A stretch of 64,000 nucleotides of DNA from Phytopythium helicoides (taxonomy: Eukaryota; Oomycota; Peronosporomycetes; Pythiales; Pythiaceae). The notes below the pieces were generated by a model, which worked only from the letters and a program-made list of their open reading frames with translations, ran no database searches and was not told the DNA's origin. The stretch is from contig JANFNE010000060.1 of the NCBI GenBank assembly GCA_024867545.1, positions 124,001 through 188,000 on the forward strand. The letters are read 5' to 3'. The position numbers and the translations under genes are program-made. Positions 39,557-50,222 of this stretch are shown piece after piece. Positions within the stretch are counted from its first letter, which is position 1, and each line of letters starts with the position of its first letter.

Positions 39557-40902
39557 ACTGCTCTTGGCGTCGCAGGGCGAGGCGAGAATAAGGAGAAAGG
39601 ACGGACGGAGGGGAAACCTGCGCGGCGGCCGGCGGATTCGGAAATGAGCCGCCCCGCGCGAGGGTTTCCCCCGCCGCCCGTCCGCCCGTCCGTCCACCGC
39701 GGTCCACTATGGGTTTGCACGAGTAAGTATCCATCCCTCTCCAAAGCGTTTGATTGTAAACGTACACGAGCGTGTAGGCCAAAATCAATTGTTACTTATG
39801 TAGATGTTATGATATTTAAATGAATACCAATACCTCGCAACTAGTGGCATTCTCGAATCAATTGTATACTTAAACGAGCAATACGTACAGGTAGACTACC
39901 TGGAAGTACATTTTTTTTGTTGGTTGTTGTCATGGCGTCGCTGTGCAGACTCCGCCGCATGGCGGCGGCGGGAGGAGAAACGAGGCGGCCGACCGCGTGG
40001 TGCAGTGTTTCTCGCCCCCACGACAGAAGACAAAGCGGCGACGGCGTTTGGTTTTGCCGAGTGAGAGAGCGGCGTGCAAAGCTCGTTCGATGCGTACAGT
40101 ATGTTGGCGGGGGGCTCTGGCACGCCCCAAGCAGAGGCAGAGAGCGCGCGGCTGATATGAATGCTCGCGGTGGGTGAAAAAGTGCCCACGTAGGTTGGGA
40201 TTCCCCACGACTCGCAGCGAGCTCAGCTCACGGGTGAGTGGGGGTGTAGACGTAGAAGTGGCCGACGCCGACTCGTGGATGAGAGCTGGGGTCTTCTTTC
40301 CAAATTACCCGACAGAATTGACATGGCAGATTCCTCGTGTTTGACGACTTGGGCACTGACTGCTGGTTCAGGACGTGACGTTGAATGCGTCGGATCACCG
40401 CAACCAGTTTGGGATAACTGGGCACCTCCTTGACTTGCGTGTCATGTGAATGCCGGCGATTTGACACTTCCCAGACATTGCGCATCGAGCAACACTCCGC
40501 TCGCTTCAACTTGGACAAGCTACAATCCCGAGTTCTAAATCTGCACAGAGAGTAATCTGTGGACGAAACGACTGGCTGAAATCGATCAACACCAGGTGCA
40601 AAACGAGCAACCCGCGATCCTTTTCAGCTCACTTGATACAAGGGGAGTATCTAAGGCAGTCACGAACAGTGAGCAAGTGGACAAGCTACACAACAGCAGA
40701 CATGATTCGCTGGCCTTGAGAGTAATCTGCTCACGAAACGACCGTCTAAAATGATCTTTGAGTCCAGGGTGCAAAACGAACGCCCCGTGGTCTAAATGGG
40801 GCTTGCAAGGGTCCTCACGGACTTGAAACTCCTCTGACTGCAAGCAAGGGGTCGCTCGCCACAACACAAGCGAGTTTCCGGGGTCAAGTTTGGCGAGCTA
40901 GC
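39557..40902. other. Intergenic, promoter side of pyrophosphatase and ABC transporter
   Basis: No gene was recognised. An AT-rich patch lies at 39780-39910 and an imperfect direct repeat at 40512-40796, close to the ABC transporter start. Confidence 0.5.
40512..40796. repeat. Imperfect direct repeat upstream of the ABC transporter
   Basis: About 110 bp starting TGGACAAGCTACA at 40512 recurs at 40678. Shared blocks are AGAGTAATCTG, ACGAAACGAC and GGTGCAAAACGA, in the same order. The second copy ends about 105 bp before the start codon. It could be duplicated promoter sequence. Confidence 0.7.
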
Positions 40903-43900
40903 ATGTCGGACGTCGCCGATGATCCAGAGGCCGAGCAACTTCGACAGGTGCTGCAGTCGATCGGTACTCAGCAGATGGGCGACTTGGCAGCCAAAATCGA
41001 GGTGGCAATCGGACGATCGCTGCCGCAGGTTGAGGTGCGCTTTCAAGGTCTCTCGATCGCAGCCGACATCACCATCGCCGAGAAGTCGAGTTCCGCAGAC
41101 TCAGCGGCAGAAGAGCTCCCCACGCTTCTGAATGTGTTCAAACACGGACTAGTGAGTAAGCTTCCCGTCAAGAAACGTGTTGAGCGGCGGCAGATTCTGC
41201 ATCCCATGACTGGCGCGTTCCGACCGGGCACCATTACACTGATCCTCGGTCAGCCTGGGTCCGGAAAGTCCTCGTTGCTGAAGATTTTGAGTGGGAGATT
41301 CCCAATGCAGAAGAACGTTGTGGTCGACGGCTCGGTGACGTACAACGGGAAACTTCGCCGCGACCTGACTCGACATATCCCCCAGTTCGTCTCGTATGTG
41401 AACCAGCACGACAAGCACTTTCCAACACTCACTGTCAAGGAAACGCTTCAGTTTGCTCATATGTGTTGCGGTAACGAGATGACCAAAAAGGAGTCCGCAT
41501 TCTTCTCAAAGGGCATTGCGGCCGAAAACGAGTCGACTCTGAAGTTGATGCAAACGATTACGAAGTACTTCCCCGAGGTGATCATCCAGCAGCTCGGCTT
41601 GCAGACCTGTCAAGACACGATTGTTGGTGATGCAATGATCCGTGGTATCTCAGGCGGCCAAAGGAAGCGCGTGACAACCGGCGAGATGCAGTTCGGCAAG
41701 AAAAACGTCATGCTTATGGATGAAATCAGTACGGGCCTCGACAGTGCTGCAACATTTGATATCGTGCACACACAGCGTGCCCTCGCCAAACAGTTTCGCA
41801 AGACTACTGTGATCTCGCTACTTCAACCATCACCCGAAGTGTTTGCACTCTTTGACGATGTCTTGATCCTTAACGAAGGTCATGTCATGTATCATGGACC
41901 GAGAGAGAAAGTCGAAGGATATTTCAACTCGCTTGGGTTCGTGTGCCCAGAGCGCCGAGACGTCGCCGACTTTCTTCTTGATCTTGGAACGAGTCAGCAG
42001 TCGCAGTACCAAGTCTCGGTCGTGCAAGATGCGTCGACTACAGCTTTGTCAAAGCACCCTCGAACAGCGCTTGAGTTCGCAGATGCCTTCAAGCGATCGG
42101 AAATCTTCGCTGCGACCGTCGCATCAGCCACTGCTCCGTTGAATCCAACACTTGAGACTGATATGAAAGATTATTTGACGATAAAGTCTGAGTTTGCGCA
42201 GTCGTTCATGGCGAGCACACGCTTGCTCATGGCTCGTGAGGCTACCATTCTCAAGCGAAACACCATGTTCCTGGGAGGGCGAGTGGCGATGGTCGTCATC
42301 ATGGGGATTCTCTACGGAACCACATACTATCAGTTCAGCCCTCTGGAAGTGCAGGTCGTCATGGGGTTGCTCTTTTCTGCCGTGTTGTTTCTTTCACTCG
42401 GACAAATGGCGCAGATTCCAACCATCATGGAGGCTCGCGACGTGTTCTACAAGCAACGAGGAGCCAACTTTTACCGGACGCTGTCGTATGTGCTTGCTTT
42501 CTCGGTCAGCAAGATTCCGATGGCGGTGGGTGAGAGTATTGTCTTCGGTACCCTTGTATACTGGATGTGCGGCTTTGTCAATCACGGCGGAGCGTACGTC
42601 ATGTTCGAGGTTCTGCTGATCCTGACCAACATGGCCTTCACATCCTGGTTCTTCTTTGTCGCCTCCGCTTCGCCGAATTTGCACGTGGCGAAGCCACTCT
42701 CCATGGTTTCGATCCTCATATTCGTCTTGTTTGCCGGCTTCATCATCACGAAGGATCAGTTACCAGTCTATGCGAAGTGGCTGTATTGGATTGATCCGGT
42801 GGCGTGGTGTCTGCGAGCACTCGCAGTCAACCAATATCGTGACGCAGCTCTAGATAAATGCGAGTATGACGGAGTCGACTACTGTACGCTCTTTGGCATG
42901 AAGACTGGCGAGTACTATCTGACACTTTACGGCGTCCCGACCGAGAAAGCGTGGGTTCCCTACGGCCTTATTTTCATGATTATCACCTACTTCGCTTTCA
43001 TGACGATCTCGTACCTTGTTCTCGAATATAAGCGTTTTGAGACGCCTGAGCTCCATGGGACAGTCACACAAACGGACGAGGTTGAGGCCGCTGACATCCT
43101 CAGTTCGAGAAACAATTCAGCTCGCGAATCAGGAAAGAATGATGTAGTAACTCAGACTGGCAAGGTGTCACAGAAGGTATCACCTGTCGATCGTATCAGC
43201 GTGACACCAGTAACTCTGGCGTTCAACGACATTTGGTACTCTGTTCCGGATCCAAGCAACCCCAAGGAGACGATCGACCTGCTTCAGGGCGTAACAGGCT
43301 ATGCACCTCCAGGAACCATGACAGCACTAATGGGTTCTTCCGGTGCAGGAAAGACGACGCTCATGGATGTAATTGCTGGTCGTAAAACTGGAGGCAAGAT
43401 TCGTGGCCAGATCCTGCTGAATGGACATCCTGCCAGCCGTCTTGCTATTCGTCGCTGCACAGGTTACTGCGAACAAATGGACATCCACTCAGAGGCAGCC
43501 ACAGTTCGGGAAGCGCTGACCTTTAGCGCCTTCTTACGTCTTCCAGCTAGTATTTCAGATGCCTCGAAGGCGGCTGCTGTACACGAATGTCTCCATCTCT
43601 TGGATTTGCATCCCATTGCAGACCAAATTATCCGAGGTAGCAGTACCGAGCAGTTGAAGCGTGTTACAATCGGTGTTGAGCTTGCTGCACAGCCGAGTGT
43701 ACTCTTCCTCGATGAACCTACAAGTGGGCTCGATGCGCGCTCAGCTAAGCGCATCATGGACGGTGTCCGACGTGTTGCTGATTCGGGCAGAACAATCGTG
43801 TGCACAATCCACCAGCCGTCGTCTGAGGTGTTTCAACTTTTCGATCGCTTGCTTCTTCTTAAGCGCGGGGGCGAGACTGTGTTTTATGGAGATCTCGGCG

Positions 43901-45030
43901 CAGAATGCGTCAACTTAATTGCTTACTTTGAGGCCATTCCGGGTGTGATCGCCATCCCACATGGCTACAATCCTGCAACGTGGATGCTCGAGTGCATTGG
44001 AGCTGGCGTCGGTAGCAGTGGAACTCAAGGCGGATCGCCGACCAACTTTTCCGAGCTGTTCAAAACGAGTGAGCTGAAGACGGCCCTAGATGAAGAAATG
44101 AAGAAAGACGGTGTGGGGTTGCCATCCAAAGAATTCGCACCAATCGCGTTCACCACAACCTATGCATCCTCTGCCTCCACTCAGATGCGGTTTCTCATCA
44201 AGCGATTCTTTGACATGTATTGGCGTACTGCGTCGTACAATCTGACTCGTATGGGTGTCTCTATCCTATTAGCCTTGATCTTTGGCGTCATCTTTATCGG
44301 GGCCGATTACAGCTCGTATCAGGGTATCAATAGTGGTGTCGGAATGATCTTCGTCACGACGCTTTTCAATGCCATGGTCTCTTTCAACAGCGGCCTGCCG
44401 ATCGCATGCGAAGAACGCGCTTCATTTTACCGAGAGCAAGCATCGCAAATGTACCACCCTTTCTGGTACTTCTTGGGTGGAATGCTAGCCGAAATCCCGT
44501 ACGTGATGGCGAGCGCTCTACTCTTTTGCGTTGTATTTCTTCCGATGGTCGGCTTTCCAGGTTTTGCGAATGGTGTCTTGTATTGGTTCAATGTCTCTCT
44601 GATCATCTTGCTCATGACGTACATGGGACAGCTTCTAGCGTACGCCATGCCAAGTCTCGAGGTTGCAATGACTGCAGGCGCACTGATTAGCTCCATTCAG
44701 GGTCTGTTCATGGGGTTTAATCCACCCGCATCGTCCATCCCAACAGCATACAAATGGATCTACTATATCACCCCACAGCGATACACCTTGGGAAACCTCG
44801 TAGCCATTGCATTGGGAACATGCAATAATCCGGACGACCTCGGTTGTGCGACGCTCAAGAACGCGCCTGTTTCTCTCGGAAGCATTACTGTGAAGCAGTA
44901 TGTTGAGCTCGTCTTTGCAATGAAGCACAGCGAAGTGGGGAAGAACATTGGTGTCATGATAGGCTTCATTGTGGCTTTTTGCCTCCTCACCTTCCTTTCG
45001 CTGAGGTTCGTCAACCACCAAAAGCGTTAG
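40903..45030 (+). CDS. ABCG/PDR full-size ABC transporter, 1375 aa
   Basis: The protein is a pleiotropic-drug-resistance type pump in (NBD-TMD)2 order. NBD1 has Walker A GQPGSGKSS (about 116-124), signature ISGGQRKRV (about 249) and Walker B MLMDEISTGLD. NBD2 has Walker A GSSGAGKTT (about 811-819), a variant signature STEQLKRVTIG and Walker B LFLDEPTSGLD. Two hydrophobic blocks (about 430-720 and 1100-1370) each hold about six membrane segments. It is intronless, typical of oomycete PDR genes, and likely exports toxic or lipid-like compounds at the plasma membrane. ATG at 40903 (MSDVADDPEAEQLRQ). Its last ~85 codons were copied to 50223-50489. Confidence 0.93.
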   Translation: MSDVADDPEAEQLRQVLQSIGTQQMGDLAAKIEVAIGRSLPQVEVRFQGLSIAADITIAEKSSSADSAAEELPTLLNVFKHGLVSKLPVKKRVERRQILHPMTGAFRPGTITLILGQPGSGKSSLLKILSGRFPMQKNVVVDGSVTYNGKLRRDLTRHIPQFVSYVNQHDKHFPTLTVKETLQFAHMCCGNEMTKKESAFFSKGIAAENESTLKLMQTITKYFPEVIIQQLGLQTCQDTIVGDAMIRGISGGQRKRVTTGEMQFGKKNVMLMDEISTGLDSAATFDIVHTQRALAKQFRKTTVISLLQPSPEVFALFDDVLILNEGHVMYHGPREKVEGYFNSLGFVCPERRDVADFLLDLGTSQQSQYQVSVVQDASTTALSKHPRTALEFADAFKRSEIFAATVASATAPLNPTLETDMKDYLTIKSEFAQSFMASTRLLMAREATILKRNTMFLGGRVAMVVIMGILYGTTYYQFSPLEVQVVMGLLFSAVLFLSLGQMAQIPTIMEARDVFYKQRGANFYRTLSYVLAFSVSKIPMAVGESIVFGTLVYWMCGFVNHGGAYVMFEVLLILTNMAFTSWFFFVASASPNLHVAKPLSMVSILIFVLFAGFIITKDQLPVYAKWLYWIDPVAWCLRALAVNQYRDAALDKCEYDGVDYCTLFGMKTGEYYLTLYGVPTEKAWVPYGLIFMIITYFAFMTISYLVLEYKRFETPELHGTVTQTDEVEAADILSSRNNSARESGKNDVVTQTGKVSQKVSPVDRISVTPVTLAFNDIWYSVPDPSNPKETIDLLQGVTGYAPPGTMTALMGSSGAGKTTLMDVIAGRKTGGKIRGQILLNGHPASRLAIRRCTGYCEQMDIHSEAATVREALTFSAFLRLPASISDASKAAAVHECLHLLDLHPIADQIIRGSSTEQLKRVTIGVELAAQPSVLFLDEPTSGLDARSAKRIMDGVRRVADSGRTIVCTIHQPSSEVFQLFDRLLLLKRGGETVFYGDLGAECVNLIAYFEAIPGVIAIPHGYNPATWMLECIGAGVGSSGTQGGSPTNFSELFKTSELKTALDEEMKKDGVGLPSKEFAPIAFTTTYASSASTQMRFLIKRFFDMYWRTASYNLTRMGVSILLALIFGVIFIGADYSSYQGINSGVGMIFVTTLFNAMVSFNSGLPIACEERASFYREQASQMYHPFWYFLGGMLAEIPYVMASALLFCVVFLPMVGFPGFANGVLYWFNVSLIILLMTYMGQLLAYAMPSLEVAMTAGALISSIQGLFMGFNPPASSIPTAYKWIYYITPQRYTLGNLVAIALGTCNNPDDLGCATLKNAPVSLGSITVKQYVELVFAMKHSEVGKNIGVMIGFIVAFCLLTFLSLRFVNHQKR

Positions 45031-45343
45031 GTAAGCTGGTAGGACAGCGAGAAATTGCACCGAGCTCATTTCGATAACCTATAATGATAAAATCTTCAGT
45101 TTGGTTCCGTGCGTATTATCTACCTGTAGAGGTTGCTCTTTTCTATGCTTTGAAGTACCAGTAAAGTGAAGTACCAGTAAAGCTACCTGAGCTGGTTAAG
45201 GGGTTGCCAATTCTCGGTGACGGTGGCGTATTTCGTGGATATTCCCGGGCATTTTCTTGGGTTTCACGATCCACATTTCTTTTCGTTTTACCGATTGTCT
45301 GTGAGTGTCCTAGTCACAGTCGAGAACTTCCCGGGTGAGCAAG
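45031..45343. other. Crinkler 1 upstream region
   Basis: This non-coding spacer contains an internal small repeat (GAAGTACCAGTAAAG twice at 45151-45182). A GCTCATTTCGATAA word at about 45064 resembles the oomycete initiator consensus, with low certainty. Confidence 0.4.
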
Positions 45344-46717
45344 ATGGAGGAGAAGGAGCAGACGGCCGAGGTGGAGCTGGGGTGCGGTGTGTATGGAGAA
45401 GCGAGCGTCTTCTCCGTCCAAATCGAGCGCGATGCAGAGGTGGAGGCGCTGCAAGAGGCCATCGCAAGTAGATACAAAGTCGTGAGCAATCGCGTCGAGG
45501 TTTACTCAGCTACGTTGACGCTCTACTTGGCGCGGAAGAACGGCGAGTGGCTCAAGGACGACCGTCACGTGAAGGCCTTCTTGGGAGCTGGCGTCAGCAC
45601 AGAGTATGAGGAGATGCGGCCTTTGTCGGCTCTGAACGACGAGGCGTACTTTGGGGAGAGCTTCCGGCCTAGGCCCAAAGAGATTCACGTGTTGGTGAAA
45701 CTCCCAGGTCGGACGAAACCTGTGCTACTCCATAATCGACAGCTCGTTGTGGGCGATGCACACATCCCGATCACGCAAAGTATGTCGTTGAATCCACCAG
45801 CACTGGCCGCGTTTTGGGAGGCATTGATGAATGATCGCACCGAGGTCAAAGCTGGCGCAGTGATCGAATTACCCAAGGACACGTATTTGTTTGGAGACAA
45901 TGAGCTAGGCTCTCGATTCTACATTCGCCATTGCTATCCTAGGTTGTTGAATTGTTGTCAGCAATGGATCCAGGATGAGAATTACCGCCGTATTGCGATT
46001 CTTGGCAACCCAGGTATCGGCAAATCGTATTTTGGATTTTTGCTATTGCATCAACTTGCGCGTGCTGGCGGGACAGTGGTGTACGAGAGCGGTAATTCTA
46101 AGGATCGAATCGTTTTCTCTCCTGTTGCGGTGATTAGAGGCTCAGAGCAAGAATTTAATAGTCTTCTCGACCAGCCTACAACGTATTACATCGTGGATGC
46201 CGCCAAGCCAACACACTGTTTAGCGAAGACGATTCTTTTGACGTTGCCGCGCCGCTCCATCTTGCACGAGTTCAGCAAGAAGAAGTGTCGATTGTGCTAC
46301 ATGCCAGTGTGGTCTTTGGAGGAGATTCTGGAATGCCGCGAGCTAATGTATGCGGACACACCAGAGGACGTCGTGAAGGACTGCTTTTATCGATGGGGTG
46401 GCACCGCACGCTATGTGTTGGAGCACGCGAAAGACGAAATTCAGCAGGAGCAGCTTGATAAAGTGCTGAGCATTGTTAATCTTGTCTGGTTGGCGAATGC
46501 CTGCCGTAACCTTGACGCCGACGATGCTGAGGTGGCATATCACTTGCTGCACTACCACGTCAATGAGCAATTTGACAAAGAAAACTTCAATTTTGCATCA
46601 CATTACGTTCAAGAAGAGGTCTACAACCGTCTTTACGCCCAGGATAAGCGGAAGCTTCTTTCGTTCATGGCTGCATCGAACGATGCTGACGCTCTTGCCG
46701 TACTTCGCACACTTTAG
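45344..46717 (+). CDS. Crinkler-family (CRN) effector-like protein with P-loop NTPase, 457 aa
   Basis: The N-terminus has the Crinkler leader pattern: a ubiquitin-like fold segment (VFSVQIERDAEVEALQEAI), LTLYLARKNGEWLKDD (the LYLAR variant of the LFLAK motif, residues 58-65), and IHVLVKLPGR closing the leader (HVLV at 115). The C-terminal part is an NTPase-like domain with Walker A GNPGIGKS (about 221-228) and a hydrophobic strand ending in YYIVDAAKP, a likely Walker B. Crinklers of plant-infecting oomycetes act inside host cells, often in nuclei. No signal peptide is visible from ATG 45344, which is common for this type. ATG was preferred over a GTG three codons earlier. Confidence 0.85.
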   Translation: MEEKEQTAEVELGCGVYGEASVFSVQIERDAEVEALQEAIASRYKVVSNRVEVYSATLTLYLARKNGEWLKDDRHVKAFLGAGVSTEYEEMRPLSALNDEAYFGESFRPRPKEIHVLVKLPGRTKPVLLHNRQLVVGDAHIPITQSMSLNPPALAAFWEALMNDRTEVKAGAVIELPKDTYLFGDNELGSRFYIRHCYPRLLNCCQQWIQDENYRRIAILGNPGIGKSYFGFLLLHQLARAGGTVVYESGNSKDRIVFSPVAVIRGSEQEFNSLLDQPTTYYIVDAAKPTHCLAKTILLTLPRRSILHEFSKKKCRLCYMPVWSLEEILECRELMYADTPEDVVKDCFYRWGGTARYVLEHAKDEIQQEQLDKVLSIVNLVWLANACRNLDADDAEVAYHLLHYHVNEQFDKENFNFASHYVQEEVYNRLYAQDKRKLLSFMAASNDADALAVLRTL

Positions 46718-47183
46718 TTTGAAGGGTGTGTGCACTCGGTGCTCTTGCGGGGTGGAGCATTTCGAGTTCGGTGCGCGATTGACTACAGCAAGCTAAGCGA
46801 TACATCTATCTCTCATCTAAGATCCGAGAAATTCGTTTTCAATGAGAATAGATCCTGCTGATGGACATCCACTCAGAGGAAAATCATATAAGAAAAAGGA
46901 AGGCTACTCGATTCAAAGCTAAGTGATCCATTCAATTGTCTCGTATCCACAGATACATCTCATGTACGCAGTCAGATTGACACCCTACGTCACGTAGGCA
47001 AGATGCACTCACCCGAATTCCACTCAGCCCAACTTGTCATCAACAACCAACACAACCAATCGACATAACAAAACGAGATTAAAAAAAAAAAAACAATGGA
47101 GTGCTGTCTTGCAGTTGCTTTCATAAATACTGAGCGAGTCCTTCCTTCGGGACTTCCTTTTCCTATATAATGCTTGCTTGTGC
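46718..47183. other. Convergent spacer, Crinkler 1 / PX 1
   Basis: This non-coding spacer contains an A13 tract near 47082 and a 19-nt word (46864-46882) that also occurs in the ABC transporter NBD2 coding region at 43478. No gene was recognised. Confidence 0.45.
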
Positions 47184-48410
47184 CTACGCGACGTACGACG
47201 TCGACGGACTCGAAAGCTTGTGGCGAAATGCATGAGTCACTTGGTGCAATGCTCGGAGCGGCAGATCCACCAGCTTCGCTCGCTTGTGATCTTTGCTCTC
47301 CGTCTCGTCGCTCGGACGAATCGCATCACTCTTCGTCCCCACTCCAGTGAGCGACACATCAACCTCGACCGCATCTTCGTACACAGAAGACCACGACGGA
47401 CTGGTCAAGCTCGTGTTGTACTCGGTGTCAAAAGGGTATGCCTCCTTCGGGGTACCTTCGTGCTGAAGAACCGCGACACAGTCGCTTGCTCGACCTCCGA
47501 GAAGAGGCGTGTCGTTGAGAGGGCTCAACATGTTTGGTGGAGCACTTGCTCGAGGAGCTCGGGGAGCAGTTGTAGTGGTGGTGGTACCACGCAGTGTTGA
47601 CGGAAACAGGGACGTGGCTTGCCAGTTCGCGAAGATCTGCTCGTCCGAGCTAGAAGCGTGGAGCGCGCACATGGCACAGCAGAATCGTTCCTCACTAGTC
47701 GACAAGTGTGCTAGATCTTCTTCCAGCATGCTTCCGAGCGGACTCTCCGTGTACGACGTGTCGTCGAGATCGTCTGCTGTCGACATGAAGGACTCGGAGA
47801 ATGTGCGTGCCATCGGTCGAATGGCCGCAGGAGAGAGCTGTTGCCATGGCGCCAGAGGCTCCGAGTCACCTTGGTTCGTCAGGAATCCAACGACTTCATT
47901 CGCAACCACGCTCGAGAGCACATGACACGAATGGTTGATGGGGTTCACAAGCACCGCTTGAAGTGTCAAGAAGAACCGCGAGAGTGCCAGACGGCGACAT
48001 TCGACGACCTTGGGAGTCGTATAACGGAACAACTTGGGCTGGGGAAAGATGCGCTTGATGAACGTGTACAACCACGGACACTCGGCAAAACACAAGTGTC
48101 CCCGCTGCATCACGTCGAGCAGACGGAGCTGGAAACCGCGGCACTGGTCGTAACTGCGAAGGTAGCGCCAGGTCGAGCTTGACTTGCGGTCATGGACGGT
48201 GATGGCGTACTGCGGGCCACCCTTGAGCGCCTTACTGGTCACGTCAATCTTCATGTTGGCCAAGTAGGCGACACTTGGGGGCACAATTCCTATCGTCGAT
48301 TCTCTCATTTCGCTGGAGCGCTTGGTGCTCGAGAGGAAGAACGACGAGCACTTTGGGTGCCGCGACAGCGGCTTGCCGCTAGTTGTCAATGCCGCGGACG
48401 CGCGGGGCAT
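47184..48410 (-). CDS. PX-domain protein with decayed RING, copy 1, 408 aa
   Basis: ATG at 48410 (MPRASAALTTSGK), the same length as copy 2. The region ITVHDRKSSSTWRYLRSYDQ...FQLRLLDVM...CPWLYTFIKRIFPQPKLF...RRLALSRFFLTLQAVL follows the PX (phosphoinositide-binding) pattern, including the Cys-Pro-Trp turn and the Pro-rich membrane loop. Next comes CCAMCALHASSSDEQ, which matches the first Cys pair of the RING-H2 finger in the paralogue at 55307. The remaining zinc ligands are gone, and a Ser/Thr/Pro-rich tail of about 150 residues follows. It could be a membrane-lipid-binding adaptor without ligase activity (inference). Confidence 0.75.
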   Translation of the reverse strand: MPRASAALTTSGKPLSRHPKCSSFFLSSTKRSSEMRESTIGIVPPSVAYLANMKIDVTSKALKGGPQYAITVHDRKSSSTWRYLRSYDQCRGFQLRLLDVMQRGHLCFAECPWLYTFIKRIFPQPKLFRYTTPKVVECRRLALSRFFLTLQAVLVNPINHSCHVLSSVVANEVVGFLTNQGDSEPLAPWQQLSPAAIRPMARTFSESFMSTADDLDDTSYTESPLGSMLEEDLAHLSTSEERFCCAMCALHASSSDEQIFANWQATSLFPSTLRGTTTTTTAPRAPRASAPPNMLSPLNDTPLLGGRASDCVAVLQHEGTPKEAYPFDTEYNTSLTSPSWSSVYEDAVEVDVSLTGVGTKSDAIRPSDETESKDHKRAKLVDLPLRALHQVTHAFRHKLSSPSTSYVA

Positions 48411-50222
48411 TGTCGATACGAGTTGTTTGTGACTGGTGTCAACTGCTCGGGTCCACAATCAGTGCTCGTCGACCACGAGGCAAATGTAGGACTGAGTCGA
48501 GTGCGATTTGACTCGTGAAAAAAAATCCGTGAGCTCACTCGGTTCTGTCGAAGGGCATCGAAGCATAAAAGTAAACATGGTGCGTATGCACGTCGTTCCT
48601 ATTTTACATCTCGGTGAATCAATGGGCGTGTCCTTCAGCGTGATCGCTCCGTTGATGGCGGTTTACATGTGCGTCCGTCAACAGTTGCCATCTTGAGTCC
48701 ACCTGTCTCAAACGAATCGTCAGTGTATGGTGTCACGCCAGCTTTCCTTGTTGGGCGGCACCGTTCATTAGCTCACTTCAAATCGATGCCGACTAAATGA
48801 AAATTGTACATGCACTTCGCGAGGGCTCCAGCTCCACACGAACCACCAGCGGATGGATTCTCACAGGATGGGACATCGCTGCTCGTTGGTGGGTCGTCGG
48901 TCGTCAGGTGGAACCCAGACATCCAAAGCCATCGCTTGCTCTGGGACGAACGAGTGGTCCGTCGGGTGAAAGTAGCATCAACACGCGTGGTCGCCTCGAG
49001 AAAGCCTTTCCATCAGGCAGGGTGCGCGCGATTCCAGCAGTAGCATTTTTACTCCATAAACTATTGATCATGACTATTTGATATCTTTTGTTGTGAATAA
49101 ATCATACGGTAGAGCCTTTATAAACAATTACCTCGACTGCCGTCATGCACTTTGTGATGACGCGGGCCAGAGTGGAACGGCCAACCGCCTGACGAAAACA
49201 CCTGCTCTGCGCCATCGACTCGTAATCCGCCGTCGCGCTACGATCGGTTCTTCTTCTTCCAACTTGAACACGTCCAGTCTCTGCCTGCTAGATCGGCGGC
49301 TCCAGTGAGCCGCTCGTTTTGAACATACTTGTCCCGACCCGTAATCCGCCGTCGCGTTCGGACGGCTCTTCCAAATTGAACTCGTCGTGATGCTATATCG
49401 GCAATGAGCCGTTCGTTTTTTCGTTTGAACGTGTTGCTCCCACCCCGGGTTCCATAAACCTCACCAAACCAACGACTGCAAATCAGGATCGAGTGCAAGC
49501 TGAAAGAATATACACTGTATGAAGCGCAGCAGATTTGAAGGATGTTGCAGAACTTGATAGCAGCTTCTGTGTCCAAGTTGAAGCTTCCGAACGCGCCATC
49601 GAGAGCAAATCGAGCGAAAAGATCGGTTCATCCGATTGATGATGCGTCGAGAGTAATTGGCTCATCGGCTGTTGAGGGCATTCGATTTTTGCAGATCAGT
49701 CGCTGCCTTAAAAAGTTTGGAATCGTATTGCTTCGACACCACCAAAGCCAGGTCGCGATGGACAATTTATCCTCGGCATTCCAAGGCGCGGGGCCAAAAC
49801 ACAAACCTAGCCAGAAGCGAAAAACCAGCGGCTGTATTGGATAATGCAAATCGAATGTACCGCACGCATGGTTTCGAAACCTCCCGCTACAAGCCCCACG
49901 CCTTCTTCAACGATTTGTGACCGAGCTTTGCCTATCACCGGCTTACCTTGTAGCCGCTCGAGCTCGAAAGTTTGGAATCTTCATGATCCCAAGATACTCT
50001 AGCCACCTGATGGTACCAGTGACAGGACTCACCGACTTCGAGCTCCAAGCGTTTCTAGACACTATGTACCTCGATGGCTGATTTGCAAACGTCGCCACGA
50101 ACGAGCCGGTGCTGCAAGCTCTGATCTCCATGCGTGTAGATAGCTCAGAGTAATTGCCTTACACTAGAGCAATACGTTCAATTCGTCATAATCAACAGCA
50201 AGACTGCTCGCTTCAAAGCACT
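48411..50222. other. Intergenic between duplication units, no gene recognised
   Basis: This 1.8-kb stretch has broken short frames only. It contains an imperfect direct repeat at 49219-49430. Segments around 49560-49720 are weakly similar to 54560-54720, so it may be decayed duplicated sequence. Confidence 0.45.
49219..49430. repeat. Imperfect direct repeat, two copies of about 100 bp
   Basis: CGTAATCCGCCGTCGCG begins each copy (about 49219 and 49339). Both continue with a CTTCC...TTGAAC block and a GAGCCG[C/T]TCGTTTT block. Origin is unknown. Confidence 0.6.

Larger units (their letters stand above)
44773..48495. repeat. Tandem duplication, Crinkler/PX unit 1
   Basis: The unit matches 50223-54195. 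Content in order is the ABC 3' end, Crinkler (+), PX gene (-). About 300 bp present in unit 2 (50585-50890) is absent here. Coding parts are about 95% alike. Confidence 0.88.

Noticed and set aside
38111..39823. 570-codon plus-strand open frame
   Set aside because: It is antisense to the pyrophosphatase fusion; GC-rich codon bias leaves the reverse strand open, and no domain is visible.
43636..43680. Variant ABC signature in NBD2 as a sign of inactivation
   Set aside because: Departures from the canonical signature are common in one NBD of PDR transporters; Walker A and B are intact.
46864..46882. 19-nt word shared with the ABC NBD2 coding region (43478)
   Set aside because: The match is real but too short to assign as a gene fragment; it may be a remnant of duplication.
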